Shown: piece after piece, positions 34,091 through 45,059 of the stretch
Layout: every line of letters begins with the position of its first letter
Numbering within the stretch: the stretch's first letter is position 1
Assembly (NCBI GenBank): GCA_030762935.1
Contig: CM060897.1
Location: forward strand, 108,404,176-108,468,175
Direction of reading: 5' to 3'
DNA: 64,000 nucleotides
From: Hymenopus coronatus
Lineage: Eukaryota > Arthropoda > Insecta > Mantodea > Hymenopodidae
Position numbers and translations under genes: made by a program
The notes under the pieces: model-generated
The model's database searches: none
Seen by the model: only the letters and a program-made list of their open reading frames with translations
Told to the model about the DNA's origin: nothing

Positions 34091-34925
34091 TTTATGTAAT
34101 AAATAATTTATATTGCATTTTGTTTATGCCTATAATAACTTCACGGTATTCAGTTTCTACCACGTTGCTCTTTCAGAAATATTTCTGATTCTTTCTGTTC
34201 TTTCAGCAACTCGATGCGTAATTTAAGTTCCTGTTTGCGTAGTTCGCCATTTTATCGTTCCAGATTGAGAGCTTTATCTTGCTTTCTCTATGTGCAGCCC
34301 CGCTTCTTGGGCAAATGTATTTACACTTTTAATTTGACTTCCTCCGTTTTCTGCAGTCACACGAATATCATGATGTATTCACGTCCTTCTGCACTGGTCT
34401 CCAGCAAGCGAACTGTGTCTGAATCTAATGGAATCCCGAATGTCAATATTGATGCCGCAGCAAACCTACTCTATATCCATTTCCATTGTTGTATGGTCCA
34501 CCACCACTTTTTATTGAACTTTTTAGCTGCAGAAAATTACGCTTTACTTTTAAGTTTAATGCTGTCCCACAAGTTATTCAGTTGTTTACTGTTTCTGCAA
34601 TTATTCTCGAAGGTGGCATTAAGTCCCTGAGCGGTTTTCTGCCACGTCTCCTGTTTTTTTCTGTGAAGACACGGGGTCCGATTGCATGCCACAATATCTT
34701 TGTATATCAGTACCAATTTTAAAAATTGACACTTTTCTTTTTCCTTAACATTTTTACCTTTGGTTGTGGTTTTGTTCTATTATGTTTTAATATAACTAGC
34801 ACTACAGGCTCTTAACTAAATGTCCAACCTACTTGATTTAGGTTAAAGTAAACTAAGTAAAAAATGTATCATTCAAAATCGCGACTATCATCGCGAATAC
34901 ATGTTGTAAACAAAAGAAAAATTAC
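34091..34925 (-). other. Unassigned piece within the gypsy Gag region
   Basis: It separates two Gag segments. A Lys/Glu-rich potential coiled coil, LRKQELKLRIELLKEQKESE, is readable on the minus strand at 34240-34170. The remainder is not recognised. It may be Gag sequence out of place or a foreign insertion. Confidence 0.4.
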
Positions 34926-35300
34926 CTATTAATGCGCTTTCTCTAAACTTGGAGCCTTAGGTTTGAATTCTCTGGATCCAATCTGTAACAGATTCTAATT
35001 ACTCTTGCATAGCAGAAGCTAATTGCGTGGAATGAAAATACAAAGTACCTTTCTCAGAATACTTATTTTTAAGATATGTTTTCACTTCCTCCCAAATTTC
35101 TAAATGTGTTTGAGAGATTACTATTCTTGGTTCATAACTATTTTTGTTAGAACAAATTTATACAATAAAGCTTTATTCTCGGAATCAACAGCTTCAGATA
35201 CTAAATCTACGTTCATTATGAACTCTAGACTTTTATTTTTGTCTCCCTTAAGGGGGTTTGGAACGCCCTATCTAAACAATGTTAATTTGGCTAACTTCAT
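34926..35300 (-). pseudogene. Gypsy Gag core fragment
   Basis: LKGDKNKSLEFIMNVDLVSE AVDSENKALLYKFVLTKI is followed, with stops, by SQTHLEIWEEVKTYLKNKYS EKGTLYFHSTQLASAMQE and ESVTDWIQRIQT...GSKFRESALI. This matches in order a capsid-like Gag of insect gypsy elements. Two stops (TAA/TAG) interrupt an otherwise readable frame. Confidence 0.75.
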
Positions 35301-35689
35301 GACCTTTTTGCTCAACAAGTACTGGGTCCAGAAATGTGAAAGTTTTATCATGTATTGAGACATTCATTATAAATATTTTACCACAAGTTTTTTTTTAAAT
35401 TTTATGATTATTATGAAATTTATAATTTTTTAAATGAAACAATGCAAAAAATTAACAAAGTCATTAACATTGTAATTTTTTTCTCTGTAACTACCAAGTA
35501 TACAAGGAAATCCCTCTGTTAAAATCAGGAACCATGAATGAGGAATATGTAGTATAAGTTTTACTGCTCTATGATTAATAGATTCTAAGAAAAAGGGGCA
35601 CATGTATGGAAGAAAAGGAGCAACATTTCAAAAATTGCATTTGAAGTTTAAATATTGCTTTAAATGTAGCTTAACGTAATCCTGCAGCA
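35301..35689. other. AT-rich spacer
   Basis: T- and A-runs; no gene or recognised repeat. The 5' LTR of the gypsy element would be expected nearby but I cannot see one. Confidence 0.35.
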
Positions 35690-36490
35690 TAAGAAGACTA
35701 ATAAGACCTATCTGGGTCTTCTTGCAGCTCATAAAGATCCTCTAGCTTCTTCTTTGCGTTACTTCTCATCTGCCTTGCCTTCTTCTCTAATATTGCCTTC
35801 ATTAAAGCCTGCAACAGCCTCATAAAAACCAAAATGGAGCGTTTGAATTCTTATAAATATAGTTTTAGGTAGGCGAGACCATATAACATTGTGAACTAAC
35901 TCATTAGGATTATAATTTGCCCCATGGAGACATTTCTTTTAGAGTTCTGTATTGGCCAGATCCCTAAATATACTTTTTATTTCTTACATGCAAGCTGGTG
36001 GAAGATGAAAATGATTGCATTTTACGTATTTACAAAAGGCTTAGGCACCTGTCTGTCCTTTCTCAATTGATCTCAACCCATACACAAAACGCAAATTTAC
36101 ATCATACAGAGATGTTTCCTTATCATCATAATCATCATCATTACTCAATACAGTTGATTCAGAGCTCATAAAATTATGAGCACACTTCTTACAGGAAAAT
36201 GTAAGTTCTCTGGCAAGACTTGCATGATTTTTAATTGAAATAGAAATGTCAGATTGACAAACTTTACATACAGCGAATTTAGAAAGAGCAGTCTGCAATA
36301 AGGCTATATTTACAATTTCATACTTAAATTCTTCACTTTCTTCTTTTTCATATTGCTCATACACTTCCTGAGATGGTGAAAGTTTCTTCTTCGAAGAACT
36401 AGGCCTAACTTCATTCTCTTCATGGGTACATATGCCTTAGGTTTACCAACATTTTTTTGCTTTTTAAAGATGCTCTTTCTTTTTGTCATT
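35690..36490 (-). pseudogene. MULE-like transposase with a large internal deletion
   Basis: The N-terminus begins near 36489 with MTKRKSIFKKQKNVGKPKAY. After a shift, RPSSSKKKLSPSQEVYEQYE leads to LLQTALSKFAVCKVCQSDIS, SLARELTFSCKKCAHNF (paired CxxC/CxxC) and SLYDVNLRFVYGLRSIEKGQ. These match the N-terminal region of Mutator-like transposase-domain proteins common in arthropods. From about 36040 the sequence jumps to a C-terminal part: HLPPAC, IFRDLANTEL and LHGANYNPNELVHNVIWSRL PKTIFIRIQTLHFGFYEAV (35930-35800), ending GFNEGN. The DDE core between them is missing, so it is non-functional. Confidence 0.8.
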
Positions 36491-36979
36491 GTTAATACGA
36501 TTCAGTATAAAGAGAATATATCCAGCACATTTATAACATTACACAACTGCAGAAAATATATTAATTGCTTAGAAACTTTAGATAGCTTACTAATTTTTCG
36601 TGCCTATCGCTTTGTTTGCTAAACATATACAAAACAAACAAAAGAGCATCACTATGGTTCAGGGAGGCAATTGAACGGAAAGAGGGCAAAACATTCTTTC
36701 GGATACAAAAATTTCCTGAAATTATCTCTAATAGGAGAAAATTTGCATTCATTCAAAGGATTATCATATTTATGTAATTTTATCGAAATTTTAGCTACTA
36801 CACAAAATATAAAATAAACTATTTTCTAGTATTTAACATATATTATGTTATATATCATTTTAAAGCTTACATTCTAGAGAATAAGAATCAACGAAAAAGT
36901 AAATTTCAAAAATTTCAAGATTTATCTATTATTAAAAAGATGTATTAATTTCAATTTGTCTATCGCGCCTTTATAGCTG
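36491..36979. other. AT-rich spacer
   Basis: No coding or repeat evidence. Confidence 0.35.
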
Positions 36980-37289
36980 CTAGCCATGCTTTCTGAGTTA
37001 CTTTCTTCAGCACTAGACACTTCAAGCAGTGATCCTAGGTTAGGATAAATATTGGATTTGGACATGAGCAAAGACTCACCGATTCACCTTGCCTGATGCC
37101 GGTGTTGAGATGTTGCTGTAGTCCTTGTAGCCTAGCATGTTCTAAGTTGCCTTCGCTGTAAAATCTGCCTCATCCTGGAATGGTATCGGCTTCTAGCTTT
37201 CTGTCCTTGGAATACTTTCCACCACTAGCTGTTGCGCTGGCTTCTTGATCCAGGCTGTTGGCTTCAGTAACTAATTTGACAGAGTAATA
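36980..37289 (-). other. LTR-retroelement leader or Gag start (tentative)
   Basis: It lies just downstream (minus strand) of a primer-binding site. It carries readable but broken polar text such as KYSKDRKLEADTIPG and FTAKAT. It fits an untranslated leader plus Gag N-terminus, with the remainder lost near 36980. Confidence 0.4.
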
Positions 37290-37305
37290 CCCACATCTGA
37301 CACCA
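37290..37305 (-). promoter_or_regulatory. Primer-binding site, tRNA-Leu-like
   Basis: On the minus strand TGGTGTCAGATGTGGG follows the LTR end after 4 nt. TGGTGTCAGAAGTGGG-type sites are complementary to the 3' end of a leucine tRNA and prime minus-strand synthesis. Confidence 0.7.
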
Positions 37306-37309
37306 GAAA

Positions 37310-37623
37310 TGTTATGCCGCATCTCGAAGATCGAAAACTCGACAGGGGAATTTCAATATTTATTTTTAGTGAGTAAGTTGTCAAAGGTGGGAAGACAAGG
37401 TGGAGGCAGGCGGATGATGGTCAGGTTCTTGGAGTAATAGCTCCTCTTTAAGAACAAATTATTACTATTGCAGAGCGTACATATTACTCAGTAAGAGTGC
37501 AGCACTACATTGCCCCTTGCTACATACATAAGCTGGTCTGGTCCTGTTGGGCATGATGGATGAGTAATAGCGATGAGACATCCTAATGATTCATCTGCAA
37601 CACCTGGCAATCTAAATGTAACA
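37310..37623 (-). repeat. 5' LTR of an orphan LTR retrotransposon
   Basis: 314 bp between TGTTATG and TGTAACA on the plus strand, giving TG...CA ends on either strand with a short inverted repeat. On the minus strand AATAAA lies ~60 nt before the end. It adjoins the primer-binding site. No partner LTR is visible in the window. Confidence 0.6.
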
Positions 37624-37845
37624 GTGAAGCTGTGCTCCAATAGGAAACGAAAACCTTAACTTTAAGTTAAATTTGTTTACTTCCTAGGTACGTCTTCTGA
37701 TACACCAAACAAAAAAGTAAAAGTATTCCCCAGCAAGTTCATCAAGAAATATATGTGGACCAATACTATTATATGCTAAACACACACAAGAGACAGATTG
37801 TATTGAAATCACTTTCTCCTTGCTTGGCCAGTATAAAAAGGAATG

Positions 37846-38335
37846 TGAATAGAGACTTCCCATTTGAGAATGGTATAAGTATTGGAAAATTTAAAAGAAT
37901 AACAAAGAATACCTCGGAAATGTTTAGCTCCACATAAAAAAATATTTGACAAAATTGTGTGTTTTGACGAGATCTACATCTTTGTGTAGTAGCTTTTTGC
38001 CTTCTCTTACGGTTTACGGGTAAGCAAAAATCATTCAAGAGGATTTCAGAGTCTATTCCCATGAAATTCAATATTATAGTCTTTATTTGTAATATAAATA
38101 TCTTTAAAATTAAGCATTTTGAAAACATTTTGAGAAAATTGAATTTTTTTAAAAATCTTCCATGTATCTTTGGAAGATACTAAACATAAATACCACGTTT
38201 GGTTTTTAATTAACTTGTCATCTGTGAGTTATGCTGTTCACAGATTCACACGTAGGCACGCACACATACACATAGATCTTTTTATAAAAATGATTCAGCA
38301 GTCCTCAAAATATGTACTTCCAGTAAAATATCCGC
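37846..38335 (-). repeat. Family H copy, minus strand, degraded
   Basis: GAATACCTCGGAAATG, GATCTACATCTTTGTGTAGT, TCTCTTACGGTTTACGGG, TTTGGAAGATACTAAACATA and GAGTTATGCTGTTCACAG are family blocks in reverse order. Both termini are lost. Confidence 0.75.
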
Positions 38336-39690
38336 GGTAGGGAAAGTAAAACTTCAATCCGGCTACCTTTATCTATTGGTTTTAATTGAAGGGGCAATCT
38401 GCAACTTGCATTGATGAAAGTGCAAGTCCTTTATCAATATTCTGTGACACATAAGGCACACAAAAAGCAATTAATGTAATCGCCATGTAATGGTGGAATA
38501 GCACAACCGTCACAAGATACTATTTTGCGCCTGCGTATCACTTCGCGCCCTCTCGGCTCAGCAAACCCTTGTAAGTCAGTGAACATAAAGCTACGCCCAG
38601 TTACACGACCGGACTAGTCTTTACCTTTATTTAGCACACGTAACTCAAATGCACTTAAATTTAAATGTATGGTGCTTATATAGTGGCGAGATTTTAAAAA
38701 TTTATTAGAGATTTATTATTTTGTAGCCTGTTTTCTTGTATTAACATTTTTCTTTGTGAGGAAGGGGATCGTGTTGCCCCGCGCCCCTCCCCCCTTCAGG
38801 ATCTGTCCTTGCACAACACCACCTAAAGAGAAAATCCTTGCATCAAACATGAGCACATGGTGTAATATCATATACATTTTGAGCACTGTGATACAGCGTG
38901 TACATGTTTAAGTGTGTAAAATTGTGGGAATATTTTCATAAATGGTTTTAAATTGTATTCTAAACTTAATGGCATAATACCCCTGAAGTGTTAATACTAA
39001 TTGTATAATGGCAATTATGTGAACGATTCAAAAGTGAGTGTTATTGTTTTCCTTTCCTTTTCTGAAATCGAAATGGATTAGGGCTATTCTTTGTTCCTAC
39101 AAGTAATTCCAAGGTATATTATATATATATATATTTTAACCCTCTTAACATGTTAGAACTGTTTAGCAATTCCTTCATATTAAATCATTGGAAAGTGCTG
39201 CAACATAACCTCTTTCTGTGGTCATTCGCTCTCCATTGAATATATTGTAGGTTCGTGAACTACACTTTAGAGAACATGAAATTAGATTACTACTGTTTAT
39301 TTACATTTCAAAATCTTGAAATATAGTTTAATAACACGTCCTTGACCACAAACAATGAGCTGAAATATGTTGTTTTTCAGTTAGTTCCATACTTTGTGGA
39401 AATACCTGCATTATTGCATTAAGGTTGAAGATTCATTGTAGCAAAGCAAGTTGGGGGCCCGAATTGTGTTTTAATACACTTAAAATGTATTCTGCTAGGA
39501 AAGTTAAATATTTAAACTTAAAAATATTAACACTGAGGAAAGAAAAAATGAAACGTCATATCAGAGGTTTTAAGGTGATGCATCGGTGAAGTTTGGCCAA
39601 AAATTGGGAAAATTAAAATAAATAAACAAAATATTTTGTTCCATAATAAAATGAGGTGATTTCTAAACATTAAGTAAATGTATATTTTTT
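38336..39690. other. Unassigned spacer
   Basis: No gene. It has a GC-rich bit at 38525-38620, a C-run at 38795 and a short (TA)n at 39118-39134. The rest is AT-rich. Confidence 0.4.
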
Positions 39691-39732
39691 ACTTTCTCCA
39701 TACGCACTATGTACATAGTGTATAGAGAAAGT
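39691..39732. repeat. Terminal palindrome of family H
   Basis: ACTTTCTCCATACGCACTAT GTACATAGTGTATAGAGAAA GT is a 42-nt near-perfect inverted repeat around TATGTACATA. It has a 2-nt bulge (GC) in one arm and could form a long hairpin. Confidence 0.93.
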
Positions 39733-39827
39733 ATTGCACTCCACCAAAAATTCGATACCCAGATTTCACCGGAAATATATGTTTTAGGGTCCCCAATATC
39801 AAAAAAAAGCATTTTCACAAAAAGGTC

Positions 39828-39864
<37 letters not shown>

Positions 39865-40580
39865 GTGTGTCTGTGAACACGATAACTCAAAAACGAAAAG
39901 TCGGTAAAATACCAAACTTGGTATTTAAGTTTAGTATCTTCCAGGGATGCGACACGAAAATTTTGAGAAAAATCCCCCCATCCCAACTACCCTTTACATG
40001 GAACTTTTTTCGAAAATTTTGATTTTCTCAAAAATGGCTCTAACGATTTTGATTAAAATTTCGGATATTAAACATATTTACCTGACAAATGAAATGTATA
40101 TCTTGAATTTTCTTGGAATAGCCTCTGAAGAGTAGTTTATTCTGGATGAATTTTACTAAATTTTGAATGACTGCTAAACCGTAAGAGATGGACAACAACT
40201 TACTACACAAAAAATGTAGAGCACTTTAAAGCACACAATTTATGTTATATACATTTTTTTCGTGGAGTTCGTCGTTTTTGTGACATTCCTTATTTTTGGT
40301 TTCTGCTATGAAAAACGTCTACTTTTCTCATACAGGAACTTGTAAACTCCTATCCATATAAACAAAGGAACTTCATTGACATAGCAACCAGCTTTTGACT
40401 ATCACTTTAACCTGCGGTTGTCCCTTATTTCGCTTCTACTTACAAGGAAGCGAGTAATAAGACTATTTCTGCTAATCTTTTCTGATTAGCATAAAGTAAA
40501 TAGAAGTATAAGCTTTTTAAGAATTATTTGTTGCAGGGATATGGAGAAAGTCATGTGAATGGTACACATCAGATTTTTTT
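39691..40580 (+). repeat. Family H copy, plus strand, full length
   Basis: A reference-quality copy of 890 bp. The palindromic head is at 39691-39732, (TG)n at 39831-39862, CTCAAAAATGGCTCTAACGA at 40028 and the tail CATGTGAATGGTACACATCA plus seven Ts. It is close in sequence to the copies at 13062 and 40777. Confidence 0.93.
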
Positions 40581-40776
40581 TACTTGGAGAACTTAAACTA
40601 CCAATTAATTGAATCTATAAATAGGTAGACGCATGCTTTTAATAGCCAATCCCGGCTTTAAACCTTATTTTCTCGCAAACTTTTCCCAACACTTTTCCAT
40701 GCTAAAAATGTCTGTTATTTGTTTCAAGCGTTTGATACTGTCTCTCAAAAACACATTAAAGTCATATTACTTTTTT

Positions 40777-41648
40777 ACTTTCTCTATACGCACTATGTAC
40801 ATAGTGTATAGAGAAGGTATTGCACTCCACCCAAAAATTCGATACCGAGATTTCACCGGAAATATATGTTTTAGGGTCCCCAATATCCTAAAAAAAGCAT
40901 TTTCACAAAAAGGTCCGCGCGCGTGTGTGTGTCCGTATGTCCGTGTGTCTGTGAACACGATAAATCAAAATCGAAAACTCGGTAAAATACCAAACTTGGT
41001 ATTTAAGTTTAGTATCTTCCAGAATGCGACACGAAGATTTTGAGAAAAATCCCTCCACCCCAAACTACCCTTTACATGAAACTTTTTTCGAAATTTTTGA
41101 TTTTATTAAAAATGGCTCTAACAATTTTGATTAAAATATCGTATATTAAAGATATTTGCCTGGCAAATAAAATGTATATCTTAATTTTTCTGGGAATAGC
41201 CCCTGAAGACTATTTTATTCTGGACAAATTTTACGGAATTTTGCATAACTGTTAAACCGTAAAGAATGGAAATAAACTTACTGCACAAAAAATGTAGAGC
41301 ACTTTAAAACATACAATTTATGTTTTATGCATTTTTTCATGGAGTTGATCGTTTTTTAGATATTCCTTGTTTTTGGTTTCAGCTTTAAAAACATACTTTT
41401 CTTATACAGGAATTTGTCAGCTCCTGTCCATACAAACAAAGCAACTTCAGTTACATAGCAGCCAACTTTTGACTATCACTTTAACCTACGGTACTCCCTT
41501 ATTTCGCTTCTACTTACAATGAAGCCGGCAATAAGACTATTTCTGCTATTTTTTTAGATTAGCATGAAGTAAATAGAAGCATAGGCTTTTTACAATAGTT
41601 TGTTGCAGAGATGTAGAGAAAGTCATGTGAATGGAACACATCAGATTT
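40777..41648 (+). repeat. Family H copy, plus strand, full length
   Basis: The head ACTTTCTCTATACGCACTAT GTACATAGTGTATAGAGAAG is followed by CCCAAAAATTCGATACCGAG. The microsatellite is short (40918-40930). The tail is CATGTGAATGGAACACATCA. It lies 196 bp after the previous copy in the same direction. Confidence 0.92.
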
Positions 41649-42807
41649 GTATTAATAGTGTCATACTTATGTGTGTGTGTTTTTTTTTTTTTTTAATTTT
41701 TTCCTGTTTTCATCCTAAAAGTTACGTGAATTCATATTTTGTATTTTAAAAAATAAAAACTAGAGGAATACAGGATGCTGTTTTAGTAAATAAATATCTG
41801 TACCTTCGTTTAATTGGCCTGAATTTTCTGTAAAGTTTATCGTGTATTAAAGTTTTGTACGCCAATTATTTATTATTTTGGGATTTTTAATTTTTTTAAA
41901 AATATTGAAGAGACTTCACATCCATATAATACATATATGGGTTAAAAAAAATGGGGAAAAAAAAAAAAGATCCGTTGTCTATGTCATTTTGTACTCATTT
42001 TATAACTAATAATTTAAAACCCTGCATTCTCCTCTAAAATTTTGCTATTCGGGCTGGTTAAACTTCTGCGCAGACCACTTTTCGTTCTGCCAATAGAAAT
42101 TGAAACAACTGCTTTAAAACTGCCATTAATATTAAAAAGAAAATAAAAAAACAATATTAACTTTCGCGTATAGTACTTGTTAAAGTGTGACGTCAACCAT
42201 CGTATTGCATTTCTTGGGTGGTGTTGTCTCGGGCGCCATTACAACAATGGCATAAAATGGGCGACAATAAACATCGATGTTGTGCTGCTAATAAAACCCG
42301 AGAATAATTTCTAATGAAATGAAAAAATAAAAATAGTTTCGTTAGAAAATCTCTCGGATTTGCTTGTAGAAGTTAGTAGCACTTCACTCAAGAGAAAATG
42401 AAAGACATTGTTTCCGAATATGTATGATCTGTTCATCGAAATTATCTGTTGTCTGGATATAGCAAGGACATGTGGGACACGATGGAAAATCGTGTCGCTT
42501 TGTCATTTTATTTGAAAGTTTGCTTATCAGCGGTAGACAAAAAGACAGGAAAAGGGCTTATGGTGCGCATAACCTGAAACAACAGAATGAGGCCCTCACT
42601 TTATAGTGAATTAAATTCAACTACTATACACACCTATAATAAAACTGTAACTTTTTGTTGGATCTTTTTTATTTTGGATTAATAATAGATACCAAGTATC
42701 GTAAAGGGATATCCTGAAAACAAATATTGCATTGTTTAATGGAAATTGCTGAATAATATAACTTAGGTATGGTATTGGATTACAGCAACATCCAAATTAA
42801 AATGTCT
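41649..42807. other. Unassigned spacer
   Basis: AT-rich with A/T-runs; no recognised repeat. A (GT)n plus T-run at 41670-41693 directly follows the H copy. Confidence 0.35.
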
Positions 42808-42868
42808 GATCCACCTGCAGTGCCATAAGTAGTTAAAGCGGGCGTTAAACACTACAAAAAAAAACGTC
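42808..42868 (+). mobile_element. SINE S2 tail, 5'-truncated
   Basis: CTGCAGTGCCATAAGTAGTT AAAGCGGGCGTTAAACACTA C plus A-run. The flanks AAAATGTCTGA and AAAACGTCTGG look like a diverged duplication. The target is the first bases of the minus-strand H copy that follows. Confidence 0.75.
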
Positions 42869-43083
42869 TGGTGTGTTCCACTCTTATGACTTTATTTACT
42901 TGTTCTGTAAACAAACCATTATTGTTAAAAGACTTTATCTTCTACTTCATGCTAATCGAGATAAAAATTAGCGGAAATGGTCTTGTTACTTATTTCTTTA
43001 AAGCCCATTAAAAGGGATATTTCGGAAATGGTTAAATACCTAACTCTATAACAAATCTGTTTATGAATAAATTTTACATTTTA

Positions 43084-43134
<51 letters not shown>

Positions 43135-43629
43135 GTATATTTTGCGTACTAAGTTTTGTCTATCTCTTACGGTTTACCAGTTATGCAAAAGTCCTCAAGA
43201 ATGAAGAGGGATTCACAGGTTATTCCCTTACAATTCAAGATATACAATTTATTTGCCATGTACATTGTTTAACGTACGGCTATTTTTGAGAAAATCTAAA
43301 TTCAAAAAATCTTCTATGTAAAGGGTAGTTTCGGGTAGTGGGGATTTTCTTGAAAATTGTTGTATCGCATTCTTGAAAGATACTGAACTTAAAAACCAAG
43401 TTTAGTTTTTAACGGATTCTTTGTTTTTGAGTTATGATGTTCACAGATACACACACAGACGGAAACACACGCACGCACACACAAACGCACACATACACAC
43501 ACACAAAAAAGTCTGTTTGGACTCAGAAGACCTCAAAATATGTGTTTACGGTGCAGTCATTACAGGATGGAATACAGTACCTTCTCTACCTACTATGACC
43601 ATAGCAAGCACGTGCAGAGAAAGTATAAA
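42869..43629 (-). repeat. Family H copy, minus strand
   Basis: TCTGGTGTGTTCCACTCTTA TGAC begins this reverse copy. GGTTTACCAGTTATGCAAAA and GAGTTATGATGTTCACAG follow. Its head is diverged (CTACTATGACCATAGCA ... GCAGAGAAAGTA). An (AT)n expansion of ~45 bp at 43086-43132 and a CACACA tract at 43449-43505 lie inside. Confidence 0.85.
43086..43132. repeat. (AT)n microsatellite inside family H
   Basis: An uninterrupted TA/AT run of about 22 units at a position where other copies have none. Confidence 0.95.
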
Positions 43630-43764
43630 TACCTTGTGTTACATTCACATGACTTTCTACAATTTACTAATGAATATAAAGATTATCTTATGAAAGCTAA
43701 TCTGTTCCATTTTAATCCACATAAACATTTGCAGAAACATTTCCTCATAAAAGCAAAGGGAACA

Positions 43765-43920
43765 GCGATTGTCAAATATTTAAAAAGAAGGTAAGTAATA
43801 ACATTATTTCTGCTTATGTTTATTAGCCTAAAGTGGATAGTAGAATAAGCTTTGGTAAGAAAAATTTGTTGTAGAATAGGTAGAGAAAGCTGTATGACTG
43901 TAACATTTCATGTTTTTTGT
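43765..43920 (+). repeat. Family H tail fragment, plus strand
   Basis: AAGGTAAGTAATAACATTAT TTCTGC, TAGAATAAGCTTTGGTAAG and GTAGAGAAAGCTGTATGACT match the last ~150 bp. A scrap at 43635-43665 (GTTACATTCACATGACTTTC) matches the opposite-strand start. Confidence 0.65.
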
Positions 43921-44596
43921 AATTTGAATCTTTTCCTACATTAGTAGCGCCTGTAAATATGCATGTGGAAGTGAATGTAAGTGCGTTTAATGTTAAAAAT
44001 GGGATCTATTTACATTCAAATTGCCTTCTCTATTCGCTCTTCGACAAACAATTCTTATAAACAGTAATTGTTGTATTTGTAAATCCAAATAAACTCTCAA
44101 TTCACATTCGCGTTACAGTAGGTGAAACGATAGCCAGGTTCTTAAAGAGCGTGTTGCTATGGGATAGTTTTGATATTCAATGCTGTTTGCATTGCCACGA
44201 GAGCAAAACGATAACTTGCCTCTAGTTAATTTAGGTAAACGGTGCAGAAAAGTATATGTTGTCATTTAATTTCAAACCAATAATATCACGGAATTTGTTA
44301 ATCAAAGAAAAAAAGTATGTGTTATAAGGATATCTAAACTTGTTTGTGTATTAAGATTTTTGATGATAGGCTAGAAGCAAAAACATTAAAATGGTATGGG
44401 CTCGTAAAAGGAATGAAGGACAAAGGATTGCATTATAATGTTATTAACTGGAGAGAACGAGAATGGGAGAATGAAACGATGAAGGACGTGCTTGACATGG
44501 ACGGAGCAGTGAAGAGGTCTGAGAGAGGGGCAGTGGCGGGATAGAACAACTCCGAGAATTCAACAGGTAAAGGCAACCATTGAAAAGTGGAAAACT
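43921..44596. other. Unassigned spacer
   Basis: A plus-strand frame at 44344-44544 (RLEAKTLKWYGLVKGM..., EREWENETMKDVLDMDGAVK) resembles the short endings of some LINE ORFs, where a wild-type would read KTLKWYGHVKRM. Evidence is too thin for a firm LINE call. Confidence 0.4.
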
Positions 44597-45046
44597 GATT
44601 AAGATTTTGTCTATCTCTTATGGTTTATCAGTTATGCTACAGTCGTTCAGAGTAAAGAGGATATCAAAAGCTATTCCCAGAAAATTCTAATTATGCATTT
44701 CGTAGCTTATACATATGGTATTGTAATAAAAATCCTTATAGCCATTTTTGAAACAGTAACCAATTTCAAACACTTTCTAAATAAACTGCGGTTTGGTTTG
44801 GGGACAGATTTTCTTGAAAATCTTCGTGTTGCATCCTTTCAAAATGCGGCACCTAAATATCTACGTTTGGTATTTAACTGAATTTTCATTTTTGAGTTAT
44901 GCTGTTCACACACAGACACGCTCACACACGGGACTTCTAAAACTTTAAAAAAAAATAATTTGGAATTAATAAGACACAAAACGTGTATTTATTGTGAAAT
45001 ATCAATATCGAATTTCCTCTACTTAATTTAGGTAAGCAGTGCAGAA
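44597..45046 (-). repeat. Family H copy, minus strand, partial
   Basis: TTTTGTCTATCTCTTATGGT TTATCAG, TTCTTGAAAATCTTCGTGTT GCATCC and GAGTTATGCTGTTCACAC are present. The start (TCTGATGTGTT) is missing and the hairpin end is diverged. Confidence 0.75.
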
Positions 45047-45059
45047 ATTAATATTTGCA

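Noticed and set aside
34214..34630. 138-codon plus-strand frame
   Set aside because: It lies antisense to decayed gypsy Gag-region sequence and has no recognisable features.
36041..36364. Possible host zinc-binding protein
   Set aside because: Its residues match the N-terminal region of Mutator-like transposases, and a matching C-terminal fragment lies just downstream on the same strand.
39663..39986. Open frames on the strand opposite family H heads, with similar His/Thr-rich peptides recurring in several copies (for example 13050, 40767, 49155, 58902, 61091)
   Set aside because: They recur because the DNA is repeated. Reading frames shift between copies, the HTHTHT runs come from the TG microsatellite, and no start, length or codon pattern is conserved as in a real protein.
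44344..44544. LINE ORF end (KTLKWYGLVKGM...)
   Set aside because: Only one short resemblance, with no neighbouring RT or endonuclease text. Kept as unassigned.
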